From an uncultured Kineothrix sp. (GTDB taxonomy: Bacteria > Bacillota > Clostridia > Lachnospirales > Lachnospiraceae), in the NCBI GenBank assembly GCA_910588855.1, contig CAJUSR010000041.1, forward strand, positions 1 to 22,011: a stretch of 22,011 nt of DNA. The letters are read 5' to 3'. This document shows positions 7,740 to 16,565 of this stretch, piece by piece. The first letter of the stretch is position 1. Each line of letters starts with the position of its first letter. The notes beneath the pieces were generated by a model. The model made no database searches. It saw nothing but the letters and a program-made list of their open reading frames with translations, and was not told where the DNA came from. The position numbers were made by a program, and so were the translations under genes.

Positions 7740-9353
7740 TTATTCCATTTCGCGTACAATCTTCCTAACGGGAAGTACAAAGGTCGGTGTTACGGACAGT
7801 TCGTCCAGGCCCATCTTCACAAACTCTTCCGTCAAAGTGGTATCTGCGCCCAATTCTCCACAAATACCTGCCCAAATGCCTTCCTTATGGGCATTGTCCA
7901 CTACCATCTTTATCATGCGCAGGACTGCTTCATGATGGGAATCGTAGATATTATCCAGCTTTGCATTCTGCCTGTCTATCGCCAGCGTATACTGGGTCAA
8001 ATCGTTTGTGCCGATGCTGAAGAAATCCACTTCCTTCGCCAGCAAATCACTAATCATTACTGCCGCAGGCGTCTCTATCATAATCCCTTGCTCCACATCT
8101 GCAAAAGGAAGCCCCTCCTCCGTCAGTTCTTTCTTCACTTCTTCCACAATTTCCTTTATCTGCCTTACTTCTTTTACCGAAATAATCATCGGATACATAA
8201 TGGAAATCGTGCCGAAAATACTTGCCCGGAATAAAGCACGTAACTGTGTTTTGAAAATGTCCGGCTGATTTAAGCAAATACGGATAGCGCGGTAACCCAT
8301 TGCCGGGTTTTCCTCATGATCCAGACCGAAATAATCCGCCTGTTTGTCCGCACCAATATCAAGTGTACGGATAATTACCTTCTTGCCGGCCATCGTCTCC
8401 GCAACTTGCTTATATGCCTGATACTGCTCTTCTTCTGTAGGGAATGTATCCTTTTCCAAGTAAAGGAACTCGCTCCGGAACAGGCCAATGCCCCCTGCAT
8501 CGTTCTGAAGCACATTCGCCACATCGGAAACCTTTCCGATATTTGCATATATGTTTATCTTCTTCCCGCTCTTTGTAACATTCTCCTTACCCTTTAGCTC
8601 CTGCAGCAGCTGACGCTTCTCTACTTCTTCCTGATGCTTTTTCCGGTAAGCTTCCAGTATATCTTCTTCAGGCTCTACGATAAGCTTTCCTTCAAAACCG
8701 TCTACAACAGCCATTTTTCCATCTATTTCTTCGTTATAATCCACGCTGATAAGTGCCGGAATGTTCATCGTCCTTGCCAATATCGCCGTATGGGAGTTGG
8801 AAGACCCGAATCTTGTCACAAAAGCCAGCACCTTGCTCTTGTCCATCTGGACGGTCTCGCTCGGTGCCAAATCCTCCGCAACAACAATCGTCGCTTCGTT
8901 CGTATCCAGCCCATCGCCGCTAATTCCCTGCAGAACACGGATTAAACGCTCCGAAATGTCCTTTACATCCGCCGCCCTTGCTTTCATGTAATCATCGTCC
9001 ATCTCGGCAAACATCTTTGCAAAATTATCGCCCGTCACCGCAACCGCATATTCCGCATTAATGTTCTGCGTCTCAATCATATTGGTAATCGAATCAAGAT
9101 AATCCTGATCATCCAACATCATCTGATGGACATCAAAAATCATAGCACCCGATTCCCCAACTTCTTTTACCGCCTTTTCGTACAGAGCTTTGAGCTGCTC
9201 TATCGCCTTTTCCTTTGCCGCATCTACTCTCGCAATCTCTCCAGCCGTATCCTCTACATGCGTCCTTTTTACACTTTGATTGTCTTTTTTCAGTATTGCA
9301 ATCTTACCGATGGCAATACCGGAAAAAACTGACTTTCCCTTAAACTCCGTCAT
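7740..9353 (-). CDS. ptsI: PTS Enzyme I (phosphoenolpyruvate-protein phosphotransferase)
   Basis: A 537-aa protein starting MTEFKGKSVFSGIAIGKIAI, with the ideal RBS AAGGAGG 6 nt before ATG. A GTG six codons upstream lies before that RBS and is rejected. It takes the phosphate of PEP onto a histidine (H188 in GSSNSHTAILART) and passes it to HPr for sugar uptake. The PEP-binding barrel carries IGTNDLTQYTLAIDR, and the catalytic cysteine is in AGICGELGAD. The length is slightly below the usual 570 aa but all motifs are present. No ptsH or sugar-specific EII is beside it. A -10-like TACAAT lies about 20 nt before the RBS, so it can be transcribed alone. Confidence 0.96.
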   Translation of the reverse strand: MTEFKGKSVFSGIAIGKIAILKKDNQSVKRTHVEDTAGEIARVDAAKEKAIEQLKALYEKAVKEVGESGAMIFDVHQMMLDDQDYLDSITNMIETQNINAEYAVAVTGDNFAKMFAEMDDDYMKARAADVKDISERLIRVLQGISGDGLDTNEATIVVAEDLAPSETVQMDKSKVLAFVTRFGSSNSHTAILARTMNIPALISVDYNEEIDGKMAVVDGFEGKLIVEPEEDILEAYRKKHQEEVEKRQLLQELKGKENVTKSGKKINIYANIGKVSDVANVLQNDAGGIGLFRSEFLYLEKDTFPTEEEQYQAYKQVAETMAGKKVIIRTLDIGADKQADYFGLDHEENPAMGYRAIRICLNQPDIFKTQLRALFRASIFGTISIMYPMIISVKEVRQIKEIVEEVKKELTEEGLPFADVEQGIMIETPAAVMISDLLAKEVDFFSIGTNDLTQYTLAIDRQNAKLDNIYDSHHEAVLRMIKMVVDNAHKEGIWAGICGELGADTTLTEEFVKMGLDELSVTPTFVLPVRKIVREME

Positions 9354-9521
9354 GAGAATCCTCCTTACCACGATATTATTGTATCATTTCTCTTATTACT
9401 AAGTTTAATGCATATTGGTGAAGAAGTAAACTGTAAAATTGAAATTTTATGCAGAATGCTCCTTTGCCGCCTTAGCACCGCTGCGTTTTTTGTCGAGCGA
9501 AATCGCGCTTTCTAACAGCCA

Positions 9522-9956
9522 TCATCTGTACGGGGCATCCTCTCCTCCCCCTTCCCTCTTCGATAGCTCCGCAATCGTCACCCCATCCACCACATGGTTA
9601 ATGGCTTCATCCAGCTCCTTCCAGACAGACAAAGTTTCACAGGTGGCGCTGCGTCCGCATTGGTTGGTTTCATCTTCCAGACATGCTACCGGGCAAAGGC
9701 TTCCTTCGGTTAGGCGCAAAACCATACCTACCGTATAATCCGCGGGGTCTCCTGCAATACGGTAGCCCCCTTGGGCGCCCCTTGCGCTTTTCACATACCC
9801 CGCTTTATTTAGGATAGAAATAATTTGTTCCAAATATTTTTCCGATATTCCCTGACGCTCCGCAATCTGTTTTACTTTAATATATTCCCCGGTATTGTGA
9901 ACCGCCAAGTCAATCATCACCCTGACCGCATAGCGCCCTTTCGTTGAAATCTTCAT
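9522..9956 (-). CDS. Rrf2-family transcriptional regulator
   Basis: A 144-aa winged-helix repressor of the Rrf2 family: MKISTKGRYAVRVMIDLA at the start, the recognition region ISEKYLEQIISILNKAGYVKSA, then the wing GAQGGYRIA. Three cysteines at about 88-105 (CPVACLEDETNQC) match the cluster that binds Fe-S in IscR and is variably kept in other members. Related proteins (CymR, IscR) control cysteine or Fe-S genes. cysK and metNIQ lie 3-7 kb upstream on the same strand, and the cysK promoter region has an inverted repeat that such a protein could bind. The ATG lies 13 bp after the symporter stop, with GGGGGA as RBS, so the two genes are probably co-transcribed. Confidence 0.9.
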   Translation of the reverse strand: MKISTKGRYAVRVMIDLAVHNTGEYIKVKQIAERQGISEKYLEQIISILNKAGYVKSARGAQGGYRIAGDPADYTVGMVLRLTEGSLCPVACLEDETNQCGRSATCETLSVWKELDEAINHVVDGVTIAELSKREGGGEDAPYR

Positions 9957-9969
9957 CTAAGTCCCCCAA

Positions 9970-11334
9970 TTAAAATTTATCAATAATCCCTTTGATAAAA
10001 ATGAACAATATCATGGCGGGAAGGATAAACTGCAAATAAGGCTTTAGAAACCTCGGCACTTTCATCCCCTTCCCTGTATTTGCTTCCTTCAGATAATTGT
10101 CGAATCCCCAGCCTATCTTTGACACGCAGAACAGCAAATATATAAAAGAGCCGATAGGAAGCATCAAATTGCTGACAATAAAGTCTTCCAGGTCCAGTAC
10201 ATTGCTGCCCTCCCCAAAAGGCATAAAGCCGGACCAAAGGTTGAAACCAAGTACACACGGAAGGGAAAGGAGCCCCAACAGGATAAAATTAATCAAGCAA
10301 GCCTTCTTACGAGATATCCCCCACATATCCATGCAGCACGAAATAATATTTTCAAATACCGCCAATACGGTAGAAAACGCGGCAAAAGACATAAATACGA
10401 AGAAAAGCGTTCCCCAAACCCTGCCCCCGGCCATACTATTGAATACATTGGGCAAAGTAACAAAGATAAGCGACGGGCCGCTGTCCGGGTTAATCCCAAA
10501 GGAAAAACAAGCCGGAAAAATAATCAGCCCTGCTACAACGGCAACGCAAGTGTCCAATACGGCAATGTTCACCGATTCCTTTAAAAGGGCATGTTCCTTG
10601 CCGATATAGCTCCCGAAAATCGCCATAGATCCGATTCCCAAACTTAGTGTAAAAAATGCCTGGTTCATGGCTCCAACCATAGTTTCCCCAATTCCTACTT
10701 CCATCATCCTTTCAAAATCCGGTTTCAGGTAAAAAGAAATCCCCTCTGCCCCTCCTTCCATCGTCACACTATGGAAAGCCAGCAGAAGCATAATCCCCAG
10801 AAGCGCTACCATCATCCCCTTGGTCATACGTTCCACACCGCTCTGCAAACCGACGGAACAGATTCCAAAACCGACCGCAACCACTAAAAGCATCAACCCT
10901 GCCATAACTCCCGGTTTTGCCAACATATCGCCGAATATCTGCCCCACTGCCGCCGCATCGGCTCCGGTAAACCGCCCGGTCAGCATCAAGTAAAAATAGT
11001 ACAGCATCCAGCCCGCTACCGTAGTATAAAACATCATCAGGCAGTAATTGCCCACCAAACCGGCATAGCCGTGCAAATGCCACTTTGTCCCCTCTTTTTC
11101 CAACTGCGCAAAGCTTTTTATAATACTTTTTTTGCTGGCACGCCCTACTGCAAACTCCATAGTCATAACCGGTAGGCCCATAATAATGAGGAAGAACAGA
11201 TAAAATAATACAAAAGCCCCTCCGCCGTATCTCCCCGCTACATAAGGGAACCTCCATACGTTCCCAATCCCTATGGCACAGCCTGCCGAAAGCAAAATAA
11301 ATCCCAAGCGGGAGCCTAATCTTTCTCTTTCCAT
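9970..11334 (-). CDS. Neurotransmitter:sodium symporter (NSS/SNF) family transporter
   Basis: A 454-aa protein with about 11-12 membrane helices. The first helix carries the family signature SAGCAIGIGNVWRFPYVAGR, whose unwound segment holds Na+ and substrate in LeuT-type transporters. Bacterial members import amino acids with sodium (for example tryptophan or branched-chain amino acids); the substrate here is open. The start MERERLGSRLGF is supported by a GGGG-type RBS. It is followed after 13 bp by the Rrf2 gene. Upstream is a 121-bp gap with an imperfect inverted repeat. Confidence 0.93.
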   Translation of the reverse strand: MERERLGSRLGFILLSAGCAIGIGNVWRFPYVAGRYGGGAFVLFYLFFLIIMGLPVMTMEFAVGRASKKSIIKSFAQLEKEGTKWHLHGYAGLVGNYCLMMFYTTVAGWMLYYFYLMLTGRFTGADAAAVGQIFGDMLAKPGVMAGLMLLVVAVGFGICSVGLQSGVERMTKGMMVALLGIMLLLAFHSVTMEGGAEGISFYLKPDFERMMEVGIGETMVGAMNQAFFTLSLGIGSMAIFGSYIGKEHALLKESVNIAVLDTCVAVVAGLIIFPACFSFGINPDSGPSLIFVTLPNVFNSMAGGRVWGTLFFVFMSFAAFSTVLAVFENIISCCMDMWGISRKKACLINFILLGLLSLPCVLGFNLWSGFMPFGEGSNVLDLEDFIVSNLMLPIGSFIYLLFCVSKIGWGFDNYLKEANTGKGMKVPRFLKPYLQFILPAMILFIFIKGIIDKF

Positions 11335-11356
11335 CTTTAACCCCGTTTCTGCGCGG

Positions 11357-11389
11357 ACTTGTTACATTAAGTTAATTGCATTTACAAGT
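11357..11389 (-). promoter_or_regulatory. Imperfect inverted repeat upstream of the symporter/Rrf2 operon
   Basis: ACTTGT (11357-11362) and ACAAGT (11384-11389) form a 6-bp inverted repeat that extends weakly inward. It sits about 25-55 bp before the symporter start, where an operator would be expected. No clear -35/-10 pair can be assigned. It may be a site for the operon's own Rrf2 regulator, but this is only positional. Confidence 0.25.
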
Positions 11390-11412
11390 TTGTGGCGCCG
11401 CGCCAACACAAA
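11389..11412 (-). terminator. GC-rich hairpin after the HAD gene
   Basis: TTTG/CAAA and TGGCG/CGCCA segments fold into a hairpin with a 3-nt bulge, 44 bp after the HAD stop on the minus strand. No T-run follows, so its role as terminator is uncertain. Confidence 0.3.
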
Positions 11413-11455
11413 CTCCGTGATAAAGTATTTCTTTTTCCACCTTATTCCATACTTT

Positions 11456-12271
11456 TTACCCAAGCAGCCCATAATGCTCCAAAGCCTGATAAACCCCATC
11501 TTCACCGATATCGGCCGTAATATAATCTGCGCAAGCCTTCAGTTTCTCGTTCCCGTTGCCCATCACAATCCCAACGGCACATTCCTGAATCATCTCCAAA
11601 TCATTCAAACTGTCCCCAACCGCAACCGTATCTTCCATGCCGCCCCCATAATACTCCAAAATTTTATGGATTCCTTTTGCCTTATTATTCCTCACCGACA
11701 TAACCTCAATACAAATCAAAGACCCTTCACCCGATATGCTGCGGATAAACTGGTAATCCCTCCCATACCTTTTTTCCACTTCGCGCAGTCCCTCTTCCCG
11801 CATGGTGTAAATGCAAAATTTATAAATTATTTCATTCTCCGGATTGTAATCCTCCATACCATGCACCGTCTTTTGCTTAAAAAACTCGTGGCCCGGGCGT
11901 TTCCTTCCCTCCCCCTCCAAAAAATATTTTCGTACCATAGAATGCATATAAATCCCTTTTTTCCCTTCTAAAACATAGGAAACATCGTTTTTTACGCAAA
12001 ACTCCATAATCTCCTGCAATTCTTCATCCGGTATGGCATCCTCGTATATCACTTCATCCTGTGCCTGCACATAGGCGCCTGCCGCCGCCACCACCCCGTC
12101 AAAGGAAATATCCTTTACATGGTCCAACAGGCAGCAAGAACGTCCGGTACAGATAAAAACCTTATTCCCTGCCTTGCGCGCCAAATCCACCGCACGATAT
12201 GCACTTTCAGGAATGGCATATTCCTTATGGTCAAACAAAGTTCCGTCAATATCCAAAAAAATGTACTTCAT
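11456..12271 (-). CDS. Cof-type HAD-IIB hydrolase (sugar/nucleotide phosphatase family)
   Basis: A 271-aa phosphatase-fold protein. Motif I is LDIDGTL, with the nucleophile D7 and acid D9; motif II is the threonine in FICTGRS; motif IV is VAVGDSLNDLEMI near the C-terminus. The cap between motifs II and III is of the IIB (Cof) type. Members hydrolyse sugar phosphates, FMN or pyridoxal phosphate; the substrate cannot be assigned. The start at MKYIFLDIDGT is chosen because AAAGGAGC lies 5-6 nt upstream. An in-frame start 12 codons earlier has no such site. The gene stands alone, separated from metQ by a strong terminator. Confidence 0.92.
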   Translation of the reverse strand: MKYIFLDIDGTLFDHKEYAIPESAYRAVDLARKAGNKVFICTGRSCCLLDHVKDISFDGVVAAAGAYVQAQDEVIYEDAIPDEELQEIMEFCVKNDVSYVLEGKKGIYMHSMVRKYFLEGEGRKRPGHEFFKQKTVHGMEDYNPENEIIYKFCIYTMREEGLREVEKRYGRDYQFIRSISGEGSLICIEVMSVRNNKAKGIHKILEYYGGGMEDTVAVGDSLNDLEMIQECAVGIVMGNGNEKLKACADYITADIGEDGVYQALEHYGLLG

Positions 12272-12384
12272 ATTCTGCTCCTTTCCCGCAAAAATATATT
12301 GAAACAACTATCAAACCGATAATTTTGCTGCACATATTGCCAGAATACTCTCACAATTTATAAATCTGCAAACGCCTAGAAAAT

Positions 12385-12439
12385 GAGGGTGCGGCAAAAA
12401 GGCGTGCCACATGGGGCACCGTCTTTTTTCACACCCTCA
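12385..12439 (-). terminator. Rho-independent terminator after metQ
   Basis: On the minus strand a GC-rich stem (GGTGCC / GGCAC-CC, loop CCATGT) is followed by CCTTTTT. It is enclosed by a second stem, GAGGGTG / CACCCTC. A T-run also follows the stem on the plus strand, so it may work in both directions. It lies 27 bp after the metQ stop. Confidence 0.8.
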
Positions 12440-12465
12440 TATCCTCTATGTATCAATTGCTTCCT

Positions 12466-13284
12466 TTACTTAAACGGAACTACGGAACCTTGATATTTTT
12501 CACTCATAAAATCGCTGATTTCGTCGGATTTTAATACCTCTACCAACGCTTTCACACCTTCGCTGCTTTCATTCCCTTCTTTTACAACCACAACATTTAC
12601 ATAAGTCTTCGCCGCCTCAGAATCTGCAGTCTCATATGCCAAAGCATCCGTCTGCGCATTCAGCCCTGCCTGTAATGCATAGTTGCCGTTCAGGACAACA
12701 AAAGAAGTTTCGTCAATAACCCTTGCCACCTGTGCCGCTTCCAGTTCAACGATTTCTACATTGTGGGGGTTTTCTGCAATATCATTTTTTGTCGCTTCCA
12801 TCCCTGCGCCGTCTTTCAGCGTAATAATACCGTTATCCTGCAAAAGAAGGAGTGCCCTCGCTTCATTGGTTGTATCGTTAGGAACCGCTATCGTAGCCCC
12901 GTCGGAAATATTGGCCAAATCGGACTCCGTACCACCGTAAATGCCAAGAGGCTCATAATGGATTTCCCCTACATTTACAAGGTGGGTGCCCTTTTCCGCA
13001 TTAAAGCTATCCAAATACGGGGTATGCTGGAAATAATTACAGTCAAAATCCCCTGCTTCCACTACTTCATTCGGCTGTACATAATCGTTAAACACCGTTA
13101 TCTGAAGATCCCATCCTTTTTCTGCCAGAATCGGTTTTGCCGCCTCTAAAATTTCCGAATGGGGAACTTCCGTCGCCGCAACGGTAATCGTTCCCTTCGA
13201 GCTGCCGCTGCCGGAACCGCAAGCCGTTAATGCACATGCTGCAAGCATCGCTGCAAATAAAGCCGATACAATTCTCTTTTTCAT
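12466..13284 (-). CDS. metQ: MetQ/NlpA-family methionine-binding lipoprotein
   Basis: A 272-aa lipoprotein. The signal peptide MKKRIVSALFAAMLAACALTAC ends in a lipobox (LTAC), so C22 is lipidated and the protein is held on the outer face of the membrane. The mature part has the NlpA fold with the conserved FNDYVQPNEVVEAG and NYFQHTPYLDSF segments that form the methionine pocket. It hands methionine to MetNI. The ATG is chosen because GGAGGAGG lies directly upstream. It is the last gene of metN-metI-metQ, after an unusually wide 220-bp gap from metI with only weak hairpins (GCATTG/CAATGC), and it is closed by a strong terminator. Confidence 0.95.
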   Translation of the reverse strand: MKKRIVSALFAAMLAACALTACGSGSGSSKGTITVAATEVPHSEILEAAKPILAEKGWDLQITVFNDYVQPNEVVEAGDFDCNYFQHTPYLDSFNAEKGTHLVNVGEIHYEPLGIYGGTESDLANISDGATIAVPNDTTNEARALLLLQDNGIITLKDGAGMEATKNDIAENPHNVEIVELEAAQVARVIDETSFVVLNGNYALQAGLNAQTDALAYETADSEAAKTYVNVVVVKEGNESSEGVKALVEVLKSDEISDFMSEKYQGSVVPFK

Positions 13285-13504
13285 AATATATTCCTCCTCC
13301 AATTTTAATTTACCACATTAACCGACAGCAACCGGCACTAACCGGCAATGCAATACCATCCGCCGTCTATCCCTGCCGGACAGCCATTGATGTGCCTGCC
13401 AACGCAGTTTTTTCTATAATCACAAAGCTCTGCTTTAAGGCGTCTTCGCATTGCCAGACAGCCTCAATGCTTCGCCCTTGGATCCCTGAAAAAATTCTTG
13501 AAAA

Positions 13505-14170
13505 TCAACCGGTAATCCTTTTGTCCAGTTTCTTAGAAAGCTTCGTGCCGATAATCTGAAGAATCTGTACTAAGATGACAAGCAGGACAACCGTAACTAT
13601 CATAATATCCGCCTGATAACGGTAATAGCCGTAACGGATTGCCACATCGCCAAGCCCTCCGCCTCCGACTGCCCCGGCCATAGCCGAATAGCCCAGTATG
13701 GTGCCTAAAGCAATCGTAGCCCCCACAATCAAAGAAGTCCTTGCCTCCGCCAGCAGCACTTTCCAGACAATCGTTCCTGTCCCTGCCCCCATGCTCTGCG
13801 CCGCCTCGATAACCCCCTTGTCCACTTCCAAAAGGGAAGATTCCACCAACCTTGCAATAAAAGGAGCCGCTGCTATTGTCAGGGGAACAATGGTTGCCGT
13901 AGCGCCATAGCTTTTTCCAACTACAAACCGCGTAAACGGAATCAGAAGCATTAACAGAATCAGGAATGGGATTGACCTTACCACATTGGCCACCACATCT
14001 AAAATTTTGTAAACCACCGCAATAGGCCTTAACCCGTCCTTTGCCGTTATCACCAAACAAACCCCCATCGGCAGCCCAATGACATAAGCAAGTATTGTCG
14101 ATGTCAATGTCATATATAAAGTCGTGCCGGTTTCCTTGACCAGCATCATAACCGTAGCGCTATCCCACAT
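13505..14170 (-). CDS. metI: Methionine ABC transporter permease MetI
   Basis: A 221-aa inner-membrane permease with about five helices. The EAA loop that docks on the ATPase is visible as GVIEAAQSMGAGTGTIVWKV (about 119-138). It forms the channel for methionine with MetN and receives substrate from MetQ. The ATG lies inside the last codons of metN (11-bp overlap) and the RBS GGAGG lies in the metN coding sequence, so translation is probably coupled. The length is normal for MetI. Confidence 0.95.
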   Translation of the reverse strand: MWDSATVMMLVKETGTTLYMTLTSTILAYVIGLPMGVCLVITAKDGLRPIAVVYKILDVVANVVRSIPFLILLMLLIPFTRFVVGKSYGATATIVPLTIAAAPFIARLVESSLLEVDKGVIEAAQSMGAGTGTIVWKVLLAEARTSLIVGATIALGTILGYSAMAGAVGGGGLGDVAIRYGYYRYQADIMIVTVVLLVILVQILQIIGTKLSKKLDKRITG

Positions 14171-15170
14171 AATTATCCAGTTCCTCCACTTCCAATTTCC
14201 TGTCTTTCAGATAATTTATCATCTTGCCCGCCGTAATCTCATCTTCCGGAAGCTGCAAAATCATCTGTCCATGCGCTACACCGCCGATATCCTTCGTATC
14301 CGCCAACAGGATATTGGCCGGCGCTTTGCATTCCAGAACCATATTGCCGATTACCGGCTCAAAAGAAGAATTTTCCTTAAATACAATACGGATGCAATGC
14401 TTCCCTTTCATTTCTTCATAATTGCCGCCGTTCTGGAATACCAGTTTCTTCGCTGCGGCAGTTTTGGGTCTGGCAAATACTTCCTCTACCGTTCCGGTCT
14501 CCGCCAGGCTGCCCCCGTCGATAATCGCCACATGGGTACATATTTCCTGGACTACCGCCATTTCATGTGTAATTATGATAATTGTAATCCCATATTTTTC
14601 ATTGATATCTTTAAGCAAAGCCAAAATTGATTTTGTCGTCGTCGGGTCCAGCGCACTGGTGGCTTCATCGCAAAGCAGGATTTTCGGGTTTGTCGCAAGC
14701 GCCCTTGCAATCGCCACCCTTTGCTTCTGCCCGCCGGAAAGCTGCGCCGGATAAGCATCCGCTTTTTCCGAAAGCCCTACAATCTCCAACAGCTCCTTCG
14801 CTTTTTCCCTTGCCTCCTTTTTCTTCCGCCCAATGATTTCCAGCGGGAAACAGATATTATCTAATACCGTACGCTGCATCAGCAGATTAAAATGTTGGAA
14901 AATCATTGCTATCTGCGTACGCATCTGCCGCAGCTCCTTATCCGACAGAACCGAAAGGTCTTTCCCTTCTACCAGCACGGTTCCCTCCGTCGGCTTTTCC
15001 AAAAAATTCAGGCACCTTACCAAGGTACTTTTCCCTGCGCCGCTCATACCAATAACACCGTAAATTTCACCTTTATGAATCTCCAGATTAATTCCCCGCA
15101 ACGCCTCAACCGTATTTGCTTTTCCAACGAATGTTTTGCTGACATCCTTTACTTGTATTATCGTATCCAT
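14160..15170 (-). CDS. metN: Methionine ABC transporter ATP-binding protein MetN
   Basis: A 336-aa ATPase with all ABC motifs: Walker A GMSGAGKST (about 42-50), signature LSGGQKQRVAIARAL (about 144-158), Walker B ILLCDEATSALDP and the H-switch histidine in IIITHEM. The C-terminal 90 residues form the NIL (ACT-like) domain, which in the E. coli protein binds methionine and inhibits transport when the pool is full. The start follows a GATGAGGCGG ribosome binding site. It is the first gene of the operon, with its own promoter and a leader too short for a SAM riboswitch. Confidence 0.96.
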   Translation of the reverse strand: MDTIIQVKDVSKTFVGKANTVEALRGINLEIHKGEIYGVIGMSGAGKSTLVRCLNFLEKPTEGTVLVEGKDLSVLSDKELRQMRTQIAMIFQHFNLLMQRTVLDNICFPLEIIGRKKKEAREKAKELLEIVGLSEKADAYPAQLSGGQKQRVAIARALATNPKILLCDEATSALDPTTTKSILALLKDINEKYGITIIIITHEMAVVQEICTHVAIIDGGSLAETGTVEEVFARPKTAAAKKLVFQNGGNYEEMKGKHCIRIVFKENSSFEPVIGNMVLECKAPANILLADTKDIGGVAHGQMILQLPEDEITAGKMINYLKDRKLEVEELDNYVG

Positions 15171-15225
15171 TGCCGCCTCATCCCTGTTCCCAATAAGCTC
15201 TTTTTATTTATCTAATATCGTCCGT

Positions 15226-15254
15226 ATCATACCACAGACTGACAATTTCTGCAA
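15226..15254 (-). promoter_or_regulatory. Promoter of metNIQ
   Basis: On the minus strand: TTGCAG (-35, 15249-15254), a 17-bp spacer and TATGAT (-10, 15226-15231), with TGG just before the -10 as in extended promoters. Transcription would start near 15219, leaving about 50 nt before metN. No S-box or T-box sequence fits in that leader. Confidence 0.6.
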
Positions 15255-15281
15255 GGTTATGTTCGGGTTATTGCACAGAAA
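15246..15281. promoter_or_regulatory. Inverted repeat overlapping the metNIQ -35 region
   Basis: TTTCTGCAA and TTGCACAGAAA are inverted copies with a 2-nt insertion, separated by 16 bp that contain GGTTAT twice. The left arm covers the -35 hexamer, so a protein bound here could block RNA polymerase. This fits control by a DNA-binding protein in the absence of a riboswitch, but the regulator is unknown. Confidence 0.35.
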
Positions 15282-15369
15282 TCAACTTTTAGGAGCAACA
15301 CAGCGGGCCGTGCATTCTGCCGGTTTTTCTTACTTATGCTGCATCTGGTTTTAACCTTCTCCAATTTGT

Positions 15370-16308
15370 TTACTCCTGACAAAACATTTCTGTCGATAAA
15401 TATCTGTCTCCGGAATCAGGCAACAGGGCAACTATTGTTTTTCCGGCATTTTCTTCCCGTCTTGCCAACTGTACTGCGGCAGCTAAAGCCGCACCAGATG
15501 AAATGCCTACCAAAATCCCCTCTTTCACCGCAATTTCCCTTCCTGCATCAAAAGCATCTTCATTTTTAATCGGAAGGATTTCATCGTAAACGTTTGTATT
15601 TAATACGGAGGGCACAAACCCGGCGCCGATTCCCTGTATTTTATGGGGCCCCGGATTCCCCCCGGAAAGTACCGGGGAAGATTCCGGTTCCACCGCGATT
15701 ATTTTTATATTAGGGTTTTTCAGTTTTAAATATGCCCCTACTCCTGTAATGGTGCCGCCGGTTCCTACGCCAGCAACAAAAATATCCACTTTCCCATCCG
15801 TATCTTCCCAAATTTCAGGGCCGGTAGAAGCCGCATGGACAGCCGGATTTGCCGGATTGTCAAACTGCCCTAAAATAACTGCCCCGGATATGCTTTCTTT
15901 CAGCTCCTCCGCTTTTTCAATCGCGCCTTTCATCCCCTTTGCCCCTTCGGTCAAAACCAGTTTTGCCCCATAGGCTTTTAAAAGGTTCCTTCGCTCTACG
16001 CTCATTGTATCGGGCAGGGTAAGGATAGTGCGGTACCCCCTTGCCGCCGCCACAGCAGCCAGCCCAATCCCTGTATTCCCGGAAGTCGGCTCTATGATAG
16101 TTGCCCCTTCCTTTAAAATCCCTTTTTTCTCTGCATCCTCAATCATTGCCAAAGCTACCCGGTCTTTTACGCTCCCCGCCGGATTCAAATATTCCAACTT
16201 TGCCAAAAGCGACACACCATCTATTCCCTCTGCCTTGGAAAAATTCCTTACTTCCAACAAAGGGGTCTTCCCAATTAATTCCGTTGCACTTTTCTTAATA
16301 TTTGCCAT
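15370..16308 (-). CDS. cysK: O-acetylserine sulfhydrylase (cysteine synthase A)
   Basis: A 312-aa PLP enzyme that makes cysteine from O-acetylserine and sulfide in the cytoplasm. K48 in NPAGSVKDR holds PLP, TSGNTGIGLA binds the substrate carboxylate, and GTGGTITGVG binds the PLP phosphate. The C-terminus keeps the catalytic-site loop PDSGDRYLST. The ATG at MANIKK has GGAGG 5 nt upstream; an in-frame ATG four codons earlier overlaps that RBS and is rejected. The gene is preceded by a leader of about 250 nt with large hairpins and by its own promoter. The metNIQ operon lies downstream on the same strand. Confidence 0.96.
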   Translation of the reverse strand: MANIKKSATELIGKTPLLEVRNFSKAEGIDGVSLLAKLEYLNPAGSVKDRVALAMIEDAEKKGILKEGATIIEPTSGNTGIGLAAVAAARGYRTILTLPDTMSVERRNLLKAYGAKLVLTEGAKGMKGAIEKAEELKESISGAVILGQFDNPANPAVHAASTGPEIWEDTDGKVDIFVAGVGTGGTITGVGAYLKLKNPNIKIIAVEPESSPVLSGGNPGPHKIQGIGAGFVPSVLNTNVYDEILPIKNEDAFDAGREIAVKEGILVGISSGAALAAAVQLARREENAGKTIVALLPDSGDRYLSTEMFCQE

Positions 16309-16353
16309 TTTAACCTCCATTCCGGAGCGTTTACGCGACGCAAATCTGTGCGG

Positions 16354-16446
16354 AGAATGCCCGTTTTCTGTGCATTCTCTGGCGTGAGACTTAGAACTTC
16401 CTCGCGAAGCAGCCTTTGCTGCGATCGTTAGAAGTTCTTCTCACGC
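16354..16446 (-). promoter_or_regulatory. Hairpin-rich 5' leader of cysK
   Basis: Two hairpins lie in the transcribed leader. The first pairs AGAATGC (16354-16360) with GCATTCT (16372-16378). The second is a nested 65-nt structure: GCGTGAG/CTCACGC (16382-16388 with 16440-16446), AGAACTTC/GAAGTTCT (16393-16400 with 16431-16438) and a tip AGCAGC/GCTGC. Neither has a T-run typical of a terminator, and T-box (GGTGGNACCGCG) and SAM-I consensus are absent. It may be an RNA regulatory element or an inserted palindromic repeat. Confidence 0.5.
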
Positions 16447-16531
16447 TAACCTCATTTCCGCATCGCTGTAACCATCCGGCTCTACTACAATCAATTCTTT
16501 ATTCTATTTGATTATCCTGTCTTCCCGCCAA

Positions 16532-16554
16532 ATTCCTAGCACATTAGTAGGAAT
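16532..16554. promoter_or_regulatory. ATTCCTA/TAGGAAT operator candidate at the cysK start site
   Basis: Perfect 7-bp inverted arms (16532-16538 and 16548-16554) lie 9 bp apart just downstream of the predicted cysK transcription start, where a bound repressor would block elongation or open-complex formation. An Rrf2-type repressor of the CymR group is a reasonable binder, and one is encoded at 9522-9956, but the link is inferred. Confidence 0.45.
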
Positions 16555-16565
16555 ATCACAAAATA

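Noticed and set aside
9371..9374. Upstream GTG start for ptsI
   Set aside because: It lies before the AAGGAGG ribosome binding site, which is ideally placed for the ATG at 9353.
16309..16559. T-box or SAM-I riboswitch in the cysK leader
   Set aside because: Neither the T-box sequence (GGTGGNACCGCG) nor the SAM-I core is present, and there is no terminator with a T-run.
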